DNA from: Prolixibacteraceae bacterium
GTDB lineage: Bacteria; Bacteroidota; Bacteroidia; Bacteroidales; Prolixibacteraceae
DNA length: 16,497 nt
Assembly (NCBI GenBank): GCA_003457135.1
Contig: DMSQ01000026.1
Coordinates: forward strand, 46,681 to 63,177
Direction of reading: 5' to 3'
This document shows, piece by piece, positions 1-7,346 of this stretch. Position 1 is the first letter of the stretch. Every line of letters starts with the position of its first letter. Position numbers and translations under genes: made by a program. The notes beneath the pieces are model-generated. The model saw only the letters and a list, made by a program, of their open reading frames with translations, did not search any database and was not told the origin of the DNA.

Positions 1-30
1 GTCTTCCGTCTTCGGTCTTCCGTCTTCTTC
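1..30. repeat. Short heptanucleotide tandem repeat, GTCTTCN x4
   Basis: The first bases read as four consecutive heptamers of the form GTCTTCN (N = C, G, C, T), ending a few bases before the stop codon of the minus-strand oxidoreductase. The array may extend beyond the left edge of the window. On the minus strand it is GAAGAC-rich. It lies outside the coding sequence, in the 3' flank of the first gene. Confidence 0.6.
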
Positions 31-31
31 C

Positions 32-1606
32 TTAAATCTCATCCGGTTTCCATCCTTTCCTGTACGCACGGCTAAGGTATTTGTTGGCATCGGCCACATT
101 GGTGATTTTCCGGTTTGCGGCATCATATTTCAACATCCGGCCCGTCCTGAGAGCAACACCATAAAGGTTTACTGCTTCGGTCAAACTCCAGGCTTCAGTG
201 AAACTTCCGGGGCATTGTTTCCCGGTTTTAACGGCATCCATAAATTGTAGAAATCCTGAAGTTCTTTCTCTCTTTGGAAGTTCAGGAACAGACTGGCCAA
301 CCATTCGTTTTTCAGGAATCAGGCGTGGCTTATCAACATGGAACCCGGCCAGGATTTTACCTTTATCTCCAACAAACATCATTCCTTCTGGATCGAGTTC
401 CTTGTTGTCTTCATAGAGTTCTTCAGGAACTGGCGGACGCATTCCACCATCGTACCAGATTAAATCAACTGCCGGTCGGGAACCTTTTGCCGGATATTTA
501 ATCCTGACCGAACTTGCAAATGGAAATGAAAAGTCATTTTTTACCCGAAAAGCAGTAGAATCACGGAGACCACAAACATGACTGTAAGTAGGTTCAACTA
601 TGGTTGGATTTTCCAGTCCAAGAGCTTTAAATACAGTCCATAGACTGTAATGCCCCATGTCGGCCATTGATCCACCTCCGAAATCGTACCAGCCTCTGAA
701 AACCATATTGGTATAATACGGATGGTAGGAACGTTCGGCTTCAGGTCCCAGCCACAAATCCCAGTCCATGCCATTTGGAACCGGGGGCGTATCGGTTGGA
801 AGAGTTGGGTATTGCGGCCAAACCGGACGGTTCGACCAATTGTGAACTTCTTTTAAGGCGCCAATTGCCCCTTCGTTAATCCACTTCATGACCTGATCCA
901 TCGAACCATTCGAATCCCAGGCAATCAGGTGAGTAGTTGCTTTCGATTTCTTAGCGGTTTCAATCACCTGAAAACCTTCTTCGAGCCGGTTCGAAATGGG
1001 TTTATGGGTGGTGACAGAAATGCCACGTTTCATGGCAGCCAATGCAATCACCCCATGTAAATGGTCGGGGGTCATCACTTTAACTGCATTCAGGTCTTTC
1101 TCTTTTTCAAACATTTCACGGAAATCGGCATAGGCTGCACAACTCCTGAATTTTTGATCGGCCCTGAATTTGGAGTAATACGTATCCACAATTTCTTTCC
1201 CGTTATCGAGGCCTCCGGGAACTGTATTATCTCCGCCTGAAGTCCAGTTTGGGCTTTTAAGCGTCTTTCGTATTTCGTCCCGAAGTCCGGTTTTTCCCCA
1301 ATCGTAATAGCCGAAGGCATATTTTTGCGGATCGCAAACAGCAACTATTTGCAATTCGGGTATGGAAAGAAGTGGCTGTAATTCGCGAAGTCCCTGCGTT
1401 CCGGTTCCAATATAGGCCAGGGTGATTTTATCGCTTGGCGCAACAAAACCATTTCCTCCAAGAACATGGCGCGGAACAACAGTCAGAGCCAGTGCAGCGG
1501 TAGAGATTCCACCAATAAATTTGCGGCGGTTGAGTAGATTTGGATTAGTTTTTTTTTCTGAAGCTGAGTCAGGAATGTCCAGTGTGTTTGATTTTTGTGT
1601 CATCAT
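32..1606 (-). CDS. Tat-exported Gfo/Idh/MocA family oxidoreductase
   Basis: Predicted NAD(P)-dependent sugar or cyclitol oxidoreductase of 524 residues. A twin-arginine signal is visible (NRRKFIGG, Arg27-Arg28, then a hydrophobic stretch to about residue 50), so it should be exported folded with its cofactor. The Rossmann fold starts at about residue 60, with the glycine motif GTGTQG at 67-72 and a family-typical TPDHLH at 179-184. Lys202 lies in HKP (201-203), where many family members have EKP. The lysine is kept, so the active site looks intact. The C-terminal domain carries DWDLWLGP (281-288) and GGGSMADMGH (310-319), both usual for the Bacteroidota/Planctomycetota exported subgroup. It is divergent from the TIM-barrel gene at 1732. 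Such pairs are common in glycan-catabolic loci, and some members act as glycoside 3-dehydrogenases. The substrate here is unknown. The start at 1606 gives 26 residues before the RR pair; a start a codon later (Met2) is equally possible. Confidence 0.9.
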   Translation of the reverse strand: MMTQKSNTLDIPDSASEKKTNPNLLNRRKFIGGISTAALALTVVPRHVLGGNGFVAPSDKITLAYIGTGTQGLRELQPLLSIPELQIVAVCDPQKYAFGYYDWGKTGLRDEIRKTLKSPNWTSGGDNTVPGGLDNGKEIVDTYYSKFRADQKFRSCAAYADFREMFEKEKDLNAVKVMTPDHLHGVIALAAMKRGISVTTHKPISNRLEEGFQVIETAKKSKATTHLIAWDSNGSMDQVMKWINEGAIGALKEVHNWSNRPVWPQYPTLPTDTPPVPNGMDWDLWLGPEAERSYHPYYTNMVFRGWYDFGGGSMADMGHYSLWTVFKALGLENPTIVEPTYSHVCGLRDSTAFRVKNDFSFPFASSVRIKYPAKGSRPAVDLIWYDGGMRPPVPEELYEDNKELDPEGMMFVGDKGKILAGFHVDKPRLIPEKRMVGQSVPELPKRERTSGFLQFMDAVKTGKQCPGSFTEAWSLTEAVNLYGVALRTGRMLKYDAANRKITNVADANKYLSRAYRKGWKPDEI

Positions 1607-1626
1607 TTCAGTTCAAATTAGATTTG
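1595..1626 (+). promoter_or_regulatory. Putative Bacteroidota promoter for the TIM-barrel gene
   Basis: A TTG at 1595-1597, within a T run, is followed after 21 bases by TAGATTTG at 1619-1626. This matches the Bacteroidota pattern TTTG, 19-21 bases, TAnnTTTG. It overlaps the start of the divergent oxidoreductase gene and would give a leader of about 100 bases before the ATG at 1732. No mapped start supports it. Confidence 0.35.
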
Positions 1627-1634
1627 TCAATTTT

Positions 1635-1642
1635 CAAAAATA
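1635..1642 (-). promoter_or_regulatory. Putative -7 box for the Gfo/Idh/MocA gene
   Basis: Read on the minus strand this is TATTTTTG, a perfect TAnnTTTG -7 box. It would start transcription about 20 bases upstream of the ATG at 1606. I see no clear TTTG at the expected -33 distance, so this is a half-supported promoter. Confidence 0.3.
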
Positions 1643-1731
1643 CGATACCGAAAAGGTACTGAACTTTTCTTATATTTAGCACTGTTTTTATCAAATTTTA
1701 TCTATCAGTCTATCAATCTGAAATATCAATC

Positions 1732-2625
1732 ATGGAAAATAATTTATCTCGCCGAAATTTTCTTCAAAAAAGTTTGGCAGCCGGTCTTGGCCTTTCACTT
1801 ATTGATCCTTTCGCGGTATTTGCAGCAGCAAAAAAGCCGGAAATGAGATTAGGTTTGGTCACTTACCTTTGGGCAAAAGACTGGGATTTACCGACTTTAA
1901 TTTCCAACTGTGAAAAAACCGGTTATTTGGGCGTGGAACTTCGTTGCGACCACAAACATGGGGTTGAAACTAAACTATCGGCCAGCGAACGCGCTGACGT
2001 AAAGAAACGTTTTGCCGACAGCCCGGTTGACTGTCTGGGTTATGGTGCAAATTTTGAATATCACAGTCCCGATCAGGCAGCACTCCGGAAGAATATTGAT
2101 CAGACCAAAGAATACATACGGCTCTGCAAAGACATTGGCGCTTCCGGAATAAAAGTAAAACCCAATGATCTGCCAAAAGAAGTTCAGAAAGAAAAAACCA
2201 TCGCCCAGATTGCAGCATCGTTGAACGAAGTTGGCCGGTTTGCCAAAGATTATGGCCAGTTGATCAGGGTTGAAGTTCATGGAAACCTGACCCAGGAAAT
2301 ACCAAACATGAAGGCAATCTTCGAACAGGTGACTGAAAAAAATGTAAAAATGTGCTGGAACTGCAACGATCAGGACTTACTGCCACCCGGACTCGAAGCC
2401 AATTTTAATTCGGTAAAAAAATGGTTTGGCGATACAGTTCATGTCCGTGAATTGAATGTGGGGGAATATCCTTACCAGCAACTCCTGAATTTATTTACCG
2501 CAATCAAATACAAGGACTGGATTTTGCTTGAAGCACGAACTGAACCTGCTGATAAAATAGCAGCGATGAACGGGCAGATGAAACTCTTTAACGAAATGGT
2601 TTCAAAATCTCTGCAGTCAAGGTAA
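1732..2625 (+). CDS. Tat-exported sugar phosphate isomerase/epimerase-like TIM barrel
   Basis: This 297-residue protein belongs to the xylose isomerase-like TIM-barrel superfamily (AP endonuclease family 2 fold). A twin-arginine signal is clear (SRRNFLQKS, Arg7-Arg8), with likely cleavage near the AAA at 31-33. Candidate divalent-metal ligands typical of the fold are Glu181 and His183 (EVHG), the acidic cluster at 212-215 (NDQD), His237 (HVRE) and Glu267 (LLEAR). The fold carries isomerases, epimerases and lyases. Its Tat export and divergent position next to a Tat-exported Gfo/Idh/MocA enzyme suggest both act on the same oxidised sugar in the periplasm. A 3-keto-glycoside lyase or epimerase is one possibility, but that is inference. 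The ATG at 1732 is chosen because it gives a short n-region directly before the RR motif. Confidence 0.85.
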   Translation: MENNLSRRNFLQKSLAAGLGLSLIDPFAVFAAAKKPEMRLGLVTYLWAKDWDLPTLISNCEKTGYLGVELRCDHKHGVETKLSASERADVKKRFADSPVDCLGYGANFEYHSPDQAALRKNIDQTKEYIRLCKDIGASGIKVKPNDLPKEVQKEKTIAQIAASLNEVGRFAKDYGQLIRVEVHGNLTQEIPNMKAIFEQVTEKNVKMCWNCNDQDLLPPGLEANFNSVKKWFGDTVHVRELNVGEYPYQQLLNLFTAIKYKDWILLEARTEPADKIAAMNGQMKLFNEMVSKSLQSR

Positions 2626-2683
2626 CATTTATAACCCGGGTTCGATATAAGTAATGGAAACAATAACTTGAAACATAGTCCAT

Positions 2684-2691
2684 TAACTTTG
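2684..2691 (+). promoter_or_regulatory. Putative -7 box for the DUF4038 glycosidase gene
   Basis: TAACTTTG is a perfect TAnnTTTG. It lies in the 188-base gap before the glycosidase and would give a leader of about 115 bases. The nearest upstream TTG (2668-2670) is only 13 bases away, too close for a standard -33 element, so support is partial. No other feature was seen in the gap. Confidence 0.25.
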
Positions 2692-2813
2692 CCGTAGGCA
2701 ATCAATATCAATAGAAAATATTGTCTATAAACATTCTTTAAATTCATAAACATAAACCAATAGTCATAACACCAAATTTATAACTTGGTACAATAATTCG
2801 TAAACGGTCAGGA

Positions 2814-4172
2814 ATGAAACGTCTAACCTTATTTATTGCTTTGTTTTTTGTTTTGTCAGCAGCAATTTCCCAGCAAAAATCCTTGTTATTGCAGCCTTCG
2901 GCCAACGGTCGCTTCGTGCAATGGAGCGATGGTAAACCGTTTTTCATCCATGCATGCACCGCCTGGTCCTTAACTTATGCTTATTCCGATCAGGAGGTTA
3001 AAGATTATCTCGACAATCGGGTAGCCGGCAAATTTAACACCATTCAAATGAGCGCTGTTTTTGCTGAAATCGTAAAAACGATGGCCGATTCAGCCTTTCT
3101 TAATCAGGATATTTTGCAGCCTGTGCCCAAATTCTGGAACCGGGTTGATTGGGTGGTGAAACAAGCTACCGACCGGAAATTGGTGGTGGCAATTAATCCC
3201 TTATGGAAAAAGTCGCTCAATGAATTCATTCGGGCCAACGGATCTGAAAAATGCAGGAAATACGGGCAGTGGTTCGCCAACCGATTTAAAGATAACCCGC
3301 GCGTTATTTATTTCGTTGGCGGCGATGGGACACCGGAACCGGTTCGCGCCGAACTGGACGAAATTGGCAAAGGAATTCAGGATGTTTACGGTGGTAAAGC
3401 CCTGATTGCTTACCACAGCGAGGCCGATCAGTCAAGCCTCGAGGCTTTTCCAGATGCTTCGTGGATAAGCCTGAACTGGACACATGCCTATTCGCCTGTT
3501 TACAGCAAACAATATCCCTATAGCGAAAATTACGACAATTGGAAGGCTTTTCCTAAAATTCCTATTCATTTTTGTGAAGGATATTACGATTTTGGCGATG
3601 CCAAAGAATACGATCAGAATGGAATTTCAGGATCATGGGGCAACCGCTTTGTCCTGCGCCGGCAGGCCTGGTGGAATTTTCTTTCAGGGGGAGCCGGAAA
3701 TGCCTGGGGCGCAGAAGGAATCGCACACCAAAATCCTGACGGGCAAACCTGGCAAGCATGTACGCTTTACGGAAGCAGTAAAGATATGGGCATTCTGAAG
3801 CAGTTGACTGATAAAACAAAGTGGTGGAGGTTACAACCCGACATTGGCCATCAATTATTGGTTGGCGGTTTTGGGACTTACATGACCGACGATTTTGCGG
3901 TTTGTGCAGTTGCTGAAAACGGATCGCTTGCCATGATTTACACACCTGCAAAACAATCACTGGAACTTCGGTTGCCTGATTACGGGCAGCATTGCAGGCT
4001 GCGCTGGTACGATCCGGCCAATGGAAAATACAGTTCAATTGATATGAGGTTTCCGAAAAAGAAGAAAAAATCGGTGATCATCTCAACTCCAGGTCTCAAT
4101 CACAGCGGAAGTGAAGATTGGGTTTTAATTGTTGAAGGAAGTAAACTGATTGAAGGAGTCAAACTGAAGTGA
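2814..4172 (+). CDS. Secreted DUF4038/apiosidase-like glycoside hydrolase
   Basis: A 452-residue exported protein with a Sec signal peptide (MKR, hydrophobic core to about residue 19). The DUF4038 apiosidase-like (GH140-related) barrel begins with GRFVQWSDGKPFF near residue 32, followed by TAWSLTYAYS and FNTIQMSAVF. Likely catalytic acids, by position in this fold, are Asp171 in VGGDGTPEP and Glu255 in HFCEGYYDF. The last ~100 residues match the small beta-sandwich often found after DUF4038 (the 'putative collagen-binding' domain), recognisable from RWYDPANGKY and the terminal SEDWVLIVE. Characterised relatives include rhamnogalacturonan-II apiosidases, but the family is broad and the substrate cannot be assigned. 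A basic run of five lysines near residue 421 lies between strands. Its neighbours are exported sugar-modifying enzymes and sulfatases, consistent with a role in glycan breakdown. Confidence 0.85.
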   Translation: MKRLTLFIALFFVLSAAISQQKSLLLQPSANGRFVQWSDGKPFFIHACTAWSLTYAYSDQEVKDYLDNRVAGKFNTIQMSAVFAEIVKTMADSAFLNQDILQPVPKFWNRVDWVVKQATDRKLVVAINPLWKKSLNEFIRANGSEKCRKYGQWFANRFKDNPRVIYFVGGDGTPEPVRAELDEIGKGIQDVYGGKALIAYHSEADQSSLEAFPDASWISLNWTHAYSPVYSKQYPYSENYDNWKAFPKIPIHFCEGYYDFGDAKEYDQNGISGSWGNRFVLRRQAWWNFLSGGAGNAWGAEGIAHQNPDGQTWQACTLYGSSKDMGILKQLTDKTKWWRLQPDIGHQLLVGGFGTYMTDDFAVCAVAENGSLAMIYTPAKQSLELRLPDYGQHCRLRWYDPANGKYSSIDMRFPKKKKKSVIISTPGLNHSGSEDWVLIVEGSKLIEGVKLK

Positions 4173-4218
4173 CTAATAACCAGTTTGTGCGGTGTTTTAT
4201 GAATCACTTTTCCCAATT

Positions 4219-4338
4219 CAGCCAGACATTGGTGTGAGCTATGTCGAATGCTGGCTGACGTCCGGGTGAATCAAGATAGTGGCCAGTGAAAATACGTAAT
4301 CAGCTGGAAAGGCTAAATGGCCGTATAACTAACCCGGA
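4219..4338. other. Intergenic block of nested inverted repeats; possible structured RNA remnant
   Basis: The 270-base gap after the glycosidase (4173-4442) holds no credible gene. It contains a hairpin with arms CAGCCAG(A)CATT at 4219-4230 and AATGCTGGCTG at 4247-4257. Directly after it, TCCGGGT at 4261-4267 is the perfect complement of ACCCGGA at 4332-4338. Inside that pair are smaller self-complementary pieces (GGCCAG near 4281, CTGG near 4304, GGCC near 4319). The layout looks like a multi-branched RNA. It could be a fragment of a group II intron or other retroelement RNA, or chance. No T tract follows, so it is not a standard terminator. Confidence 0.35.
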
Positions 4339-4442
4339 AGGAAACAAAACCAATTAAATGACCTTGTAAACAAATTAAATTTGAAAACTGTTTAAATTTC
4401 ATTTATAGCAATATTCTAATTTTAATCTGTTTCTGACACATT

Positions 4443-5024
4443 ATGGCAATGGGAAATAAAAAGGAATTGTTGCCTGAGCAACGTGAAGAACTGTTTAGAG
4501 CTTTGAAAGCCCGTTTTGAGAAAAATATCAATCTTCATAAAGGTCTTGAATGGGTAAAAGTACAGGCAAGGTTAGATTCAAAGGACTCGGAAGAAAAACT
4601 GTGGACACTCTCCGAAATGGAAAAAACTGGCGGTGAACCAGATGTTGTTGGTCATGACAGTAAAACGGGCGAATACTTTTTTTATGATTGTTCAGCCGAA
4701 AGTCCTAAAGGCCGCAGAAGTGTTTGTTACGATCGCGAAGCACTGGAGTCAAGGAAAGAGTATAAACCTGAAAATAGCGCGATGGATATGGCTGCTGACA
4801 TGGATATTGAACTTTTAACCGAAGAGCAATACCGGGAGTTGTCCCGAGTACTCGGGAGAAATTTCGACACGAAAACATCGAGTTGGGTGAAAACACCATC
4901 TGAGATTAGAAAACTCGGCGGGGCAATCTTTTGTGATCGTCGCTACGACCATGTATTCGTGTATCACAACGGTGCAGAATCTTATTATGCCGCAAGGGGA
5001 TTCCGCGGCTCGCTAAAGGTCTGA
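4443..5024 (+). CDS. DUF4256 family protein
   Basis: A 193-residue cytosolic protein with no signal peptide or membrane segment. It reads as a full-length DUF4256 protein: the N-terminal LLPEQREELFRALKARFE, a central GGEPDVVGHD near residue 63, YDCSAESPKGRRSVCYDREA at about 80-99, and the C-terminal KLGGAIFCDRRYDHVFVYHN followed by ESYYAARGFRG. These blocks are very strongly conserved in the family across phyla, and the length is typical. The function is unknown; the conserved Cys, Asp, Glu and Arg suggest a catalytic or ligand-binding role, but none has been shown here. Two in-frame ATGs (4443 and 4449) are close together and the first is used. It stands alone between the structured block and a decayed insertion sequence, so context says nothing about its job. 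Confidence 0.9.
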   Translation: MAMGNKKELLPEQREELFRALKARFEKNINLHKGLEWVKVQARLDSKDSEEKLWTLSEMEKTGGEPDVVGHDSKTGEYFFYDCSAESPKGRRSVCYDREALESRKEYKPENSAMDMAADMDIELLTEEQYRELSRVLGRNFDTKTSSWVKTPSEIRKLGGAIFCDRRYDHVFVYHNGAESYYAARGFRGSLKV

Positions 5025-5136
5025 TTGACATACTCGCAGTTAAATTTGAATTTGATAAAGGAATACCCGAGCAAGAACTTGCCGAAAGTAGTGGAAGGTA
5101 AGAATAGCCCAAATTTTAATTCTTCGTTCGTACCCA

Positions 5137-5286
5137 GTGAAATTACCTGATAAGTATCTTTTTGTTGAAAAGATGGATCATAAGGACTGTTGAGTAGCCA
5201 GTTTAGCGTTTTACATTGAAGGAAAATACGAATGTGATCAGAACTGATAAAAACTTTCTGGATTTGATATTACGTTAAGGGATATG
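5137..5286 (+). pseudogene. Weak fossil coding stretch of unknown origin
   Basis: In the gap of about 280 bases between the DUF4256 gene and the transposase remnant, one forward frame reads like protein (VKLPDKYLFVEKMDHKDC, stop, VASLAFYIEGKYECDQN, two stops, KLSGFDITLRDM). A second short protein-like stretch lies just before it at about 5015-5099, in a different frame. Amino-acid composition and frame persistence suggest a decayed gene, but I do not recognise a family. It may be part of the same insertion element or an unrelated fragment. Confidence 0.25.
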
Positions 5287-5301
5287 TGATTACTTTTCAA
5301 C

Positions 5302-5698
5302 TTATCGTTTTTACCTCAACTATTTCTGAAATCTGACTTTATCTGGAAGAGAAGAACGTGATTCCGGTGGAATATCAAAGTTGTAAATTCTCATCCAAAG
5401 GCTTCTATGAAAAGATTACTGTTCAGGATTATTCTCTTCGCGTGAAGGTGTTTAGCTTCATTTCAGGTGAAGGCGCTGGCTAAACTAAACCACAGGCGCA
5501 TTAGTTTTCATAGATTTGAACATGATAGCTCATGGAATGTAACGTACAACCGAATTCTTGACTTTTTTTAAACTATATCTGGATACCAAGCTGGTAAGCT
5601 TAAGCGACCTGGGATATTTTTGCCAGGTAAATGGCAAACAGTTCGAAGAAAAATACCGCGATTACCTGAGTGATTTAATCCGGAAAACATATCTTTAA
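5302..5698 (+). mobile_element. Decayed ISAon1-like insertion sequence (N-terminal ORF plus start of transposase)
   Basis: There is no intact gene, but three successive forward-frame segments spell a transposase-associated protein. Segment one (5302-5343) gives LSFLPQLFLKSDFI. Segment two (5340-5450) gives YLEEKNVIPVEY then SSKGFYEKITVQDYSLRVKV. Segment three (5456-5698) gives LHFR-RRWLN-TTGALVFIDLNMIAHGM-RTTEFLTFF with three internal stops, then continues as LSDLGYFCQVNGKQFEEKYRDYLSDL to a stop. This order (YL-EKN, SKGF, V-DY, LH-RRRW, AHG, then NGK-FE-Y) matches the short N-terminal protein and the transposase start of ISAon1-type elements as I remember them. Most of the transposase is missing. 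At least two frameshifts and three stops show long inactivity. I found no terminal inverted repeats or target duplication. Confidence 0.6.
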
Positions 5699-5804
5699 AC
5701 TTTTAAACCAGAAAATATGAAACGAGCCATAAGATATACTCCCCTTATAGGAAAAGGATTAATGGCGAGTTCCATCTGACAATTAAAAAACAAAATATAG
5801 ACAG

Positions 5805-7344
5805 ATGAATAAAATACTTCTTGTCACAACATGCCTTGCTGCAGTCGCAGCCTGTACACAGGCAAAAAAGGAAATAACAGCCCAACTGCCGAATATCGTT
5901 ATTATTTACGCTGATGATTTGGGGTACGGCGATGTTGGCGCTTATGGTGCAACCCGGATAAAAACGCCAAACCTCGACAAACTGGCCAACGAAGGCGTTC
6001 GGTTTACCAGTGGCTATGCGACATCGGCCACCTGCACTCCCAGCCGTTATGCACTGCTTACCGGCCAATATCCCTGGCGCAACAAGGATGCAAAAATACT
6101 TCCCGGGACAGCGCCCCTGTTGATTGACACCGCTCAGATGACCATACCCAAAATGTTAAAGGAAAAAGGATATCATACCGGTGTGGTTGGCAAATGGCAT
6201 CTTGGTCTTGGTAGCGGGATTGTTGACTGGAACCAGCTGATTTCACCCGGGCCAAACGAAGTCGGTTTTGATTATGCCTTTATCATGGCGGCAACACAGG
6301 ACCGAACGCCAACGGTTTTTCTGGAAAACGGACTGGTTGAAGGATTGGAAAAGGATGACCCACTTTTTGTGGATTATGAAAAGAATTTTGAAGGTGAACC
6401 AACCGGGCTTGATCATCCGGAATTGTGCACCTTGAAGTGGCAACACGGTCACAACAATTCCATTCACAACGGAATACCCCGGATCGGTTTTCAAAAGGGC
6501 GGAAAATCGGCTTTGTGGATTGATGAGGATATGTCAGATACGTTTCTTGGAAAAGCGAAGCTATACATTCAGGAAAATAAAAGCAAACCGTTTTTTCTTT
6601 ATTACGCTTTGCAGCAACCTCACGTTCCCCGCACTCCAAACAAATCAGCGTTTTGTCGGAACTTCGGGAATGGGATCACGCGGTGATGCTATCGTGGAGG
6701 CAGATTGGTGTGTGGGCGAATTGATAAAAACACTCGAAACAGAAGGACTGCTTGAAAACACACTGATTATTTTCTCAAGCGATAACGGACCGGTATTGAA
6801 TGACGGCTATTACGATGATGCGGTTGAAAAATTAGGCGGTCATACACCGGCTGGACCACTGCGGGGTGGAAAATACAGTTTGTTTGAAGCAGGTACCCGG
6901 GTTCCATTCATGACTTACTGGAAAGGAAAAATCGAACCTGCAGTTTCGGATGCGATTGTTTCGCATTTGGATTTGTTTTCATCTTTATCAGCTCTGGTTG
7001 ACAGTAAAACAAGAGTACCCGACAGCCAGGATTTTTTGGATGTAATAATGGGTAAAAGTCAGCAAGGTCGTGAGGAACTTGTTCTGGAGGCCACTTCCAA
7101 AACTGCTTTGCGCAAAGGCGATTGGGCAATGATACCACCATACAAAGGGCCTGCAAAGCAAATGCAGTTAAATATCGAACTGGGAAATTCAAAGGAATTT
7201 CAATTGTATAACCTGAAAGAAGACATTGGTCAACAGAACAATCTGGCTGATTCGGAACCTGAAAAACTTCAGGAAATGATAAAAACCTTTGAAAGTTTAC
7301 GCGGAATCGAATCTCAGAAAATTGAACAATTAGAACTAAAATAA
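5805..7344 (+). pseudogene. Sulfatase (lipoprotein, Cys-type) broken by a 4-base tandem duplication
   Basis: A type I sulfatase split into two overlapping frames. It begins with a lipoprotein-like signal (lipobox ending in Cys17). The first frame has the metal-binding Asp37-Asp38, the formylglycine motif CTPSR at 77-81 (Cys77 to be matured by a formylglycine-generating enzyme), and GKWH with Lys130 and His132. It runs to PHVPRTPNK and ends out of family at 6686. The second frame resumes the family at RFVGTSGMG, then SSDNGPVL from about 6775 and the C-terminal subdomain to 7344. At 6637-6644 the sequence is CAAACAAA. Removing one CAAA copy gives PNQRFVG and restores a 511-residue protein of normal sulfatase length. 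As it stands, translation would stop about 280 residues in, losing the DN metal ligands. It may be a recent null mutation, a reversible slippage state or a sequencing error. It lies 2 bases before the next sulfatase, so the two were probably coupled. Confidence 0.85.
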
Positions 7345-7346
7345 AT

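Noticed and set aside
201..203. HKP in place of EKP in the oxidoreductase as a loss of function
   Set aside because: The nucleotide coordinates here are residue numbers of the minus-strand protein. The catalytic lysine is kept, and an exported subgroup of the family commonly has HKP, so it is not evidence of decay.
3562..4038. A 158-residue minus-strand open frame within the glycosidase gene
   Set aside because: It is the antisense shadow of a well-supported family protein and has no recognisable domain.
6637..6700. Programmed ribosomal frameshifting in the first sulfatase
   Set aside because: There is no slippery heptamer of the usual type plus downstream structure. A simple CAAA duplication explains the break fully, and sulfatases are not known to use frameshifting.
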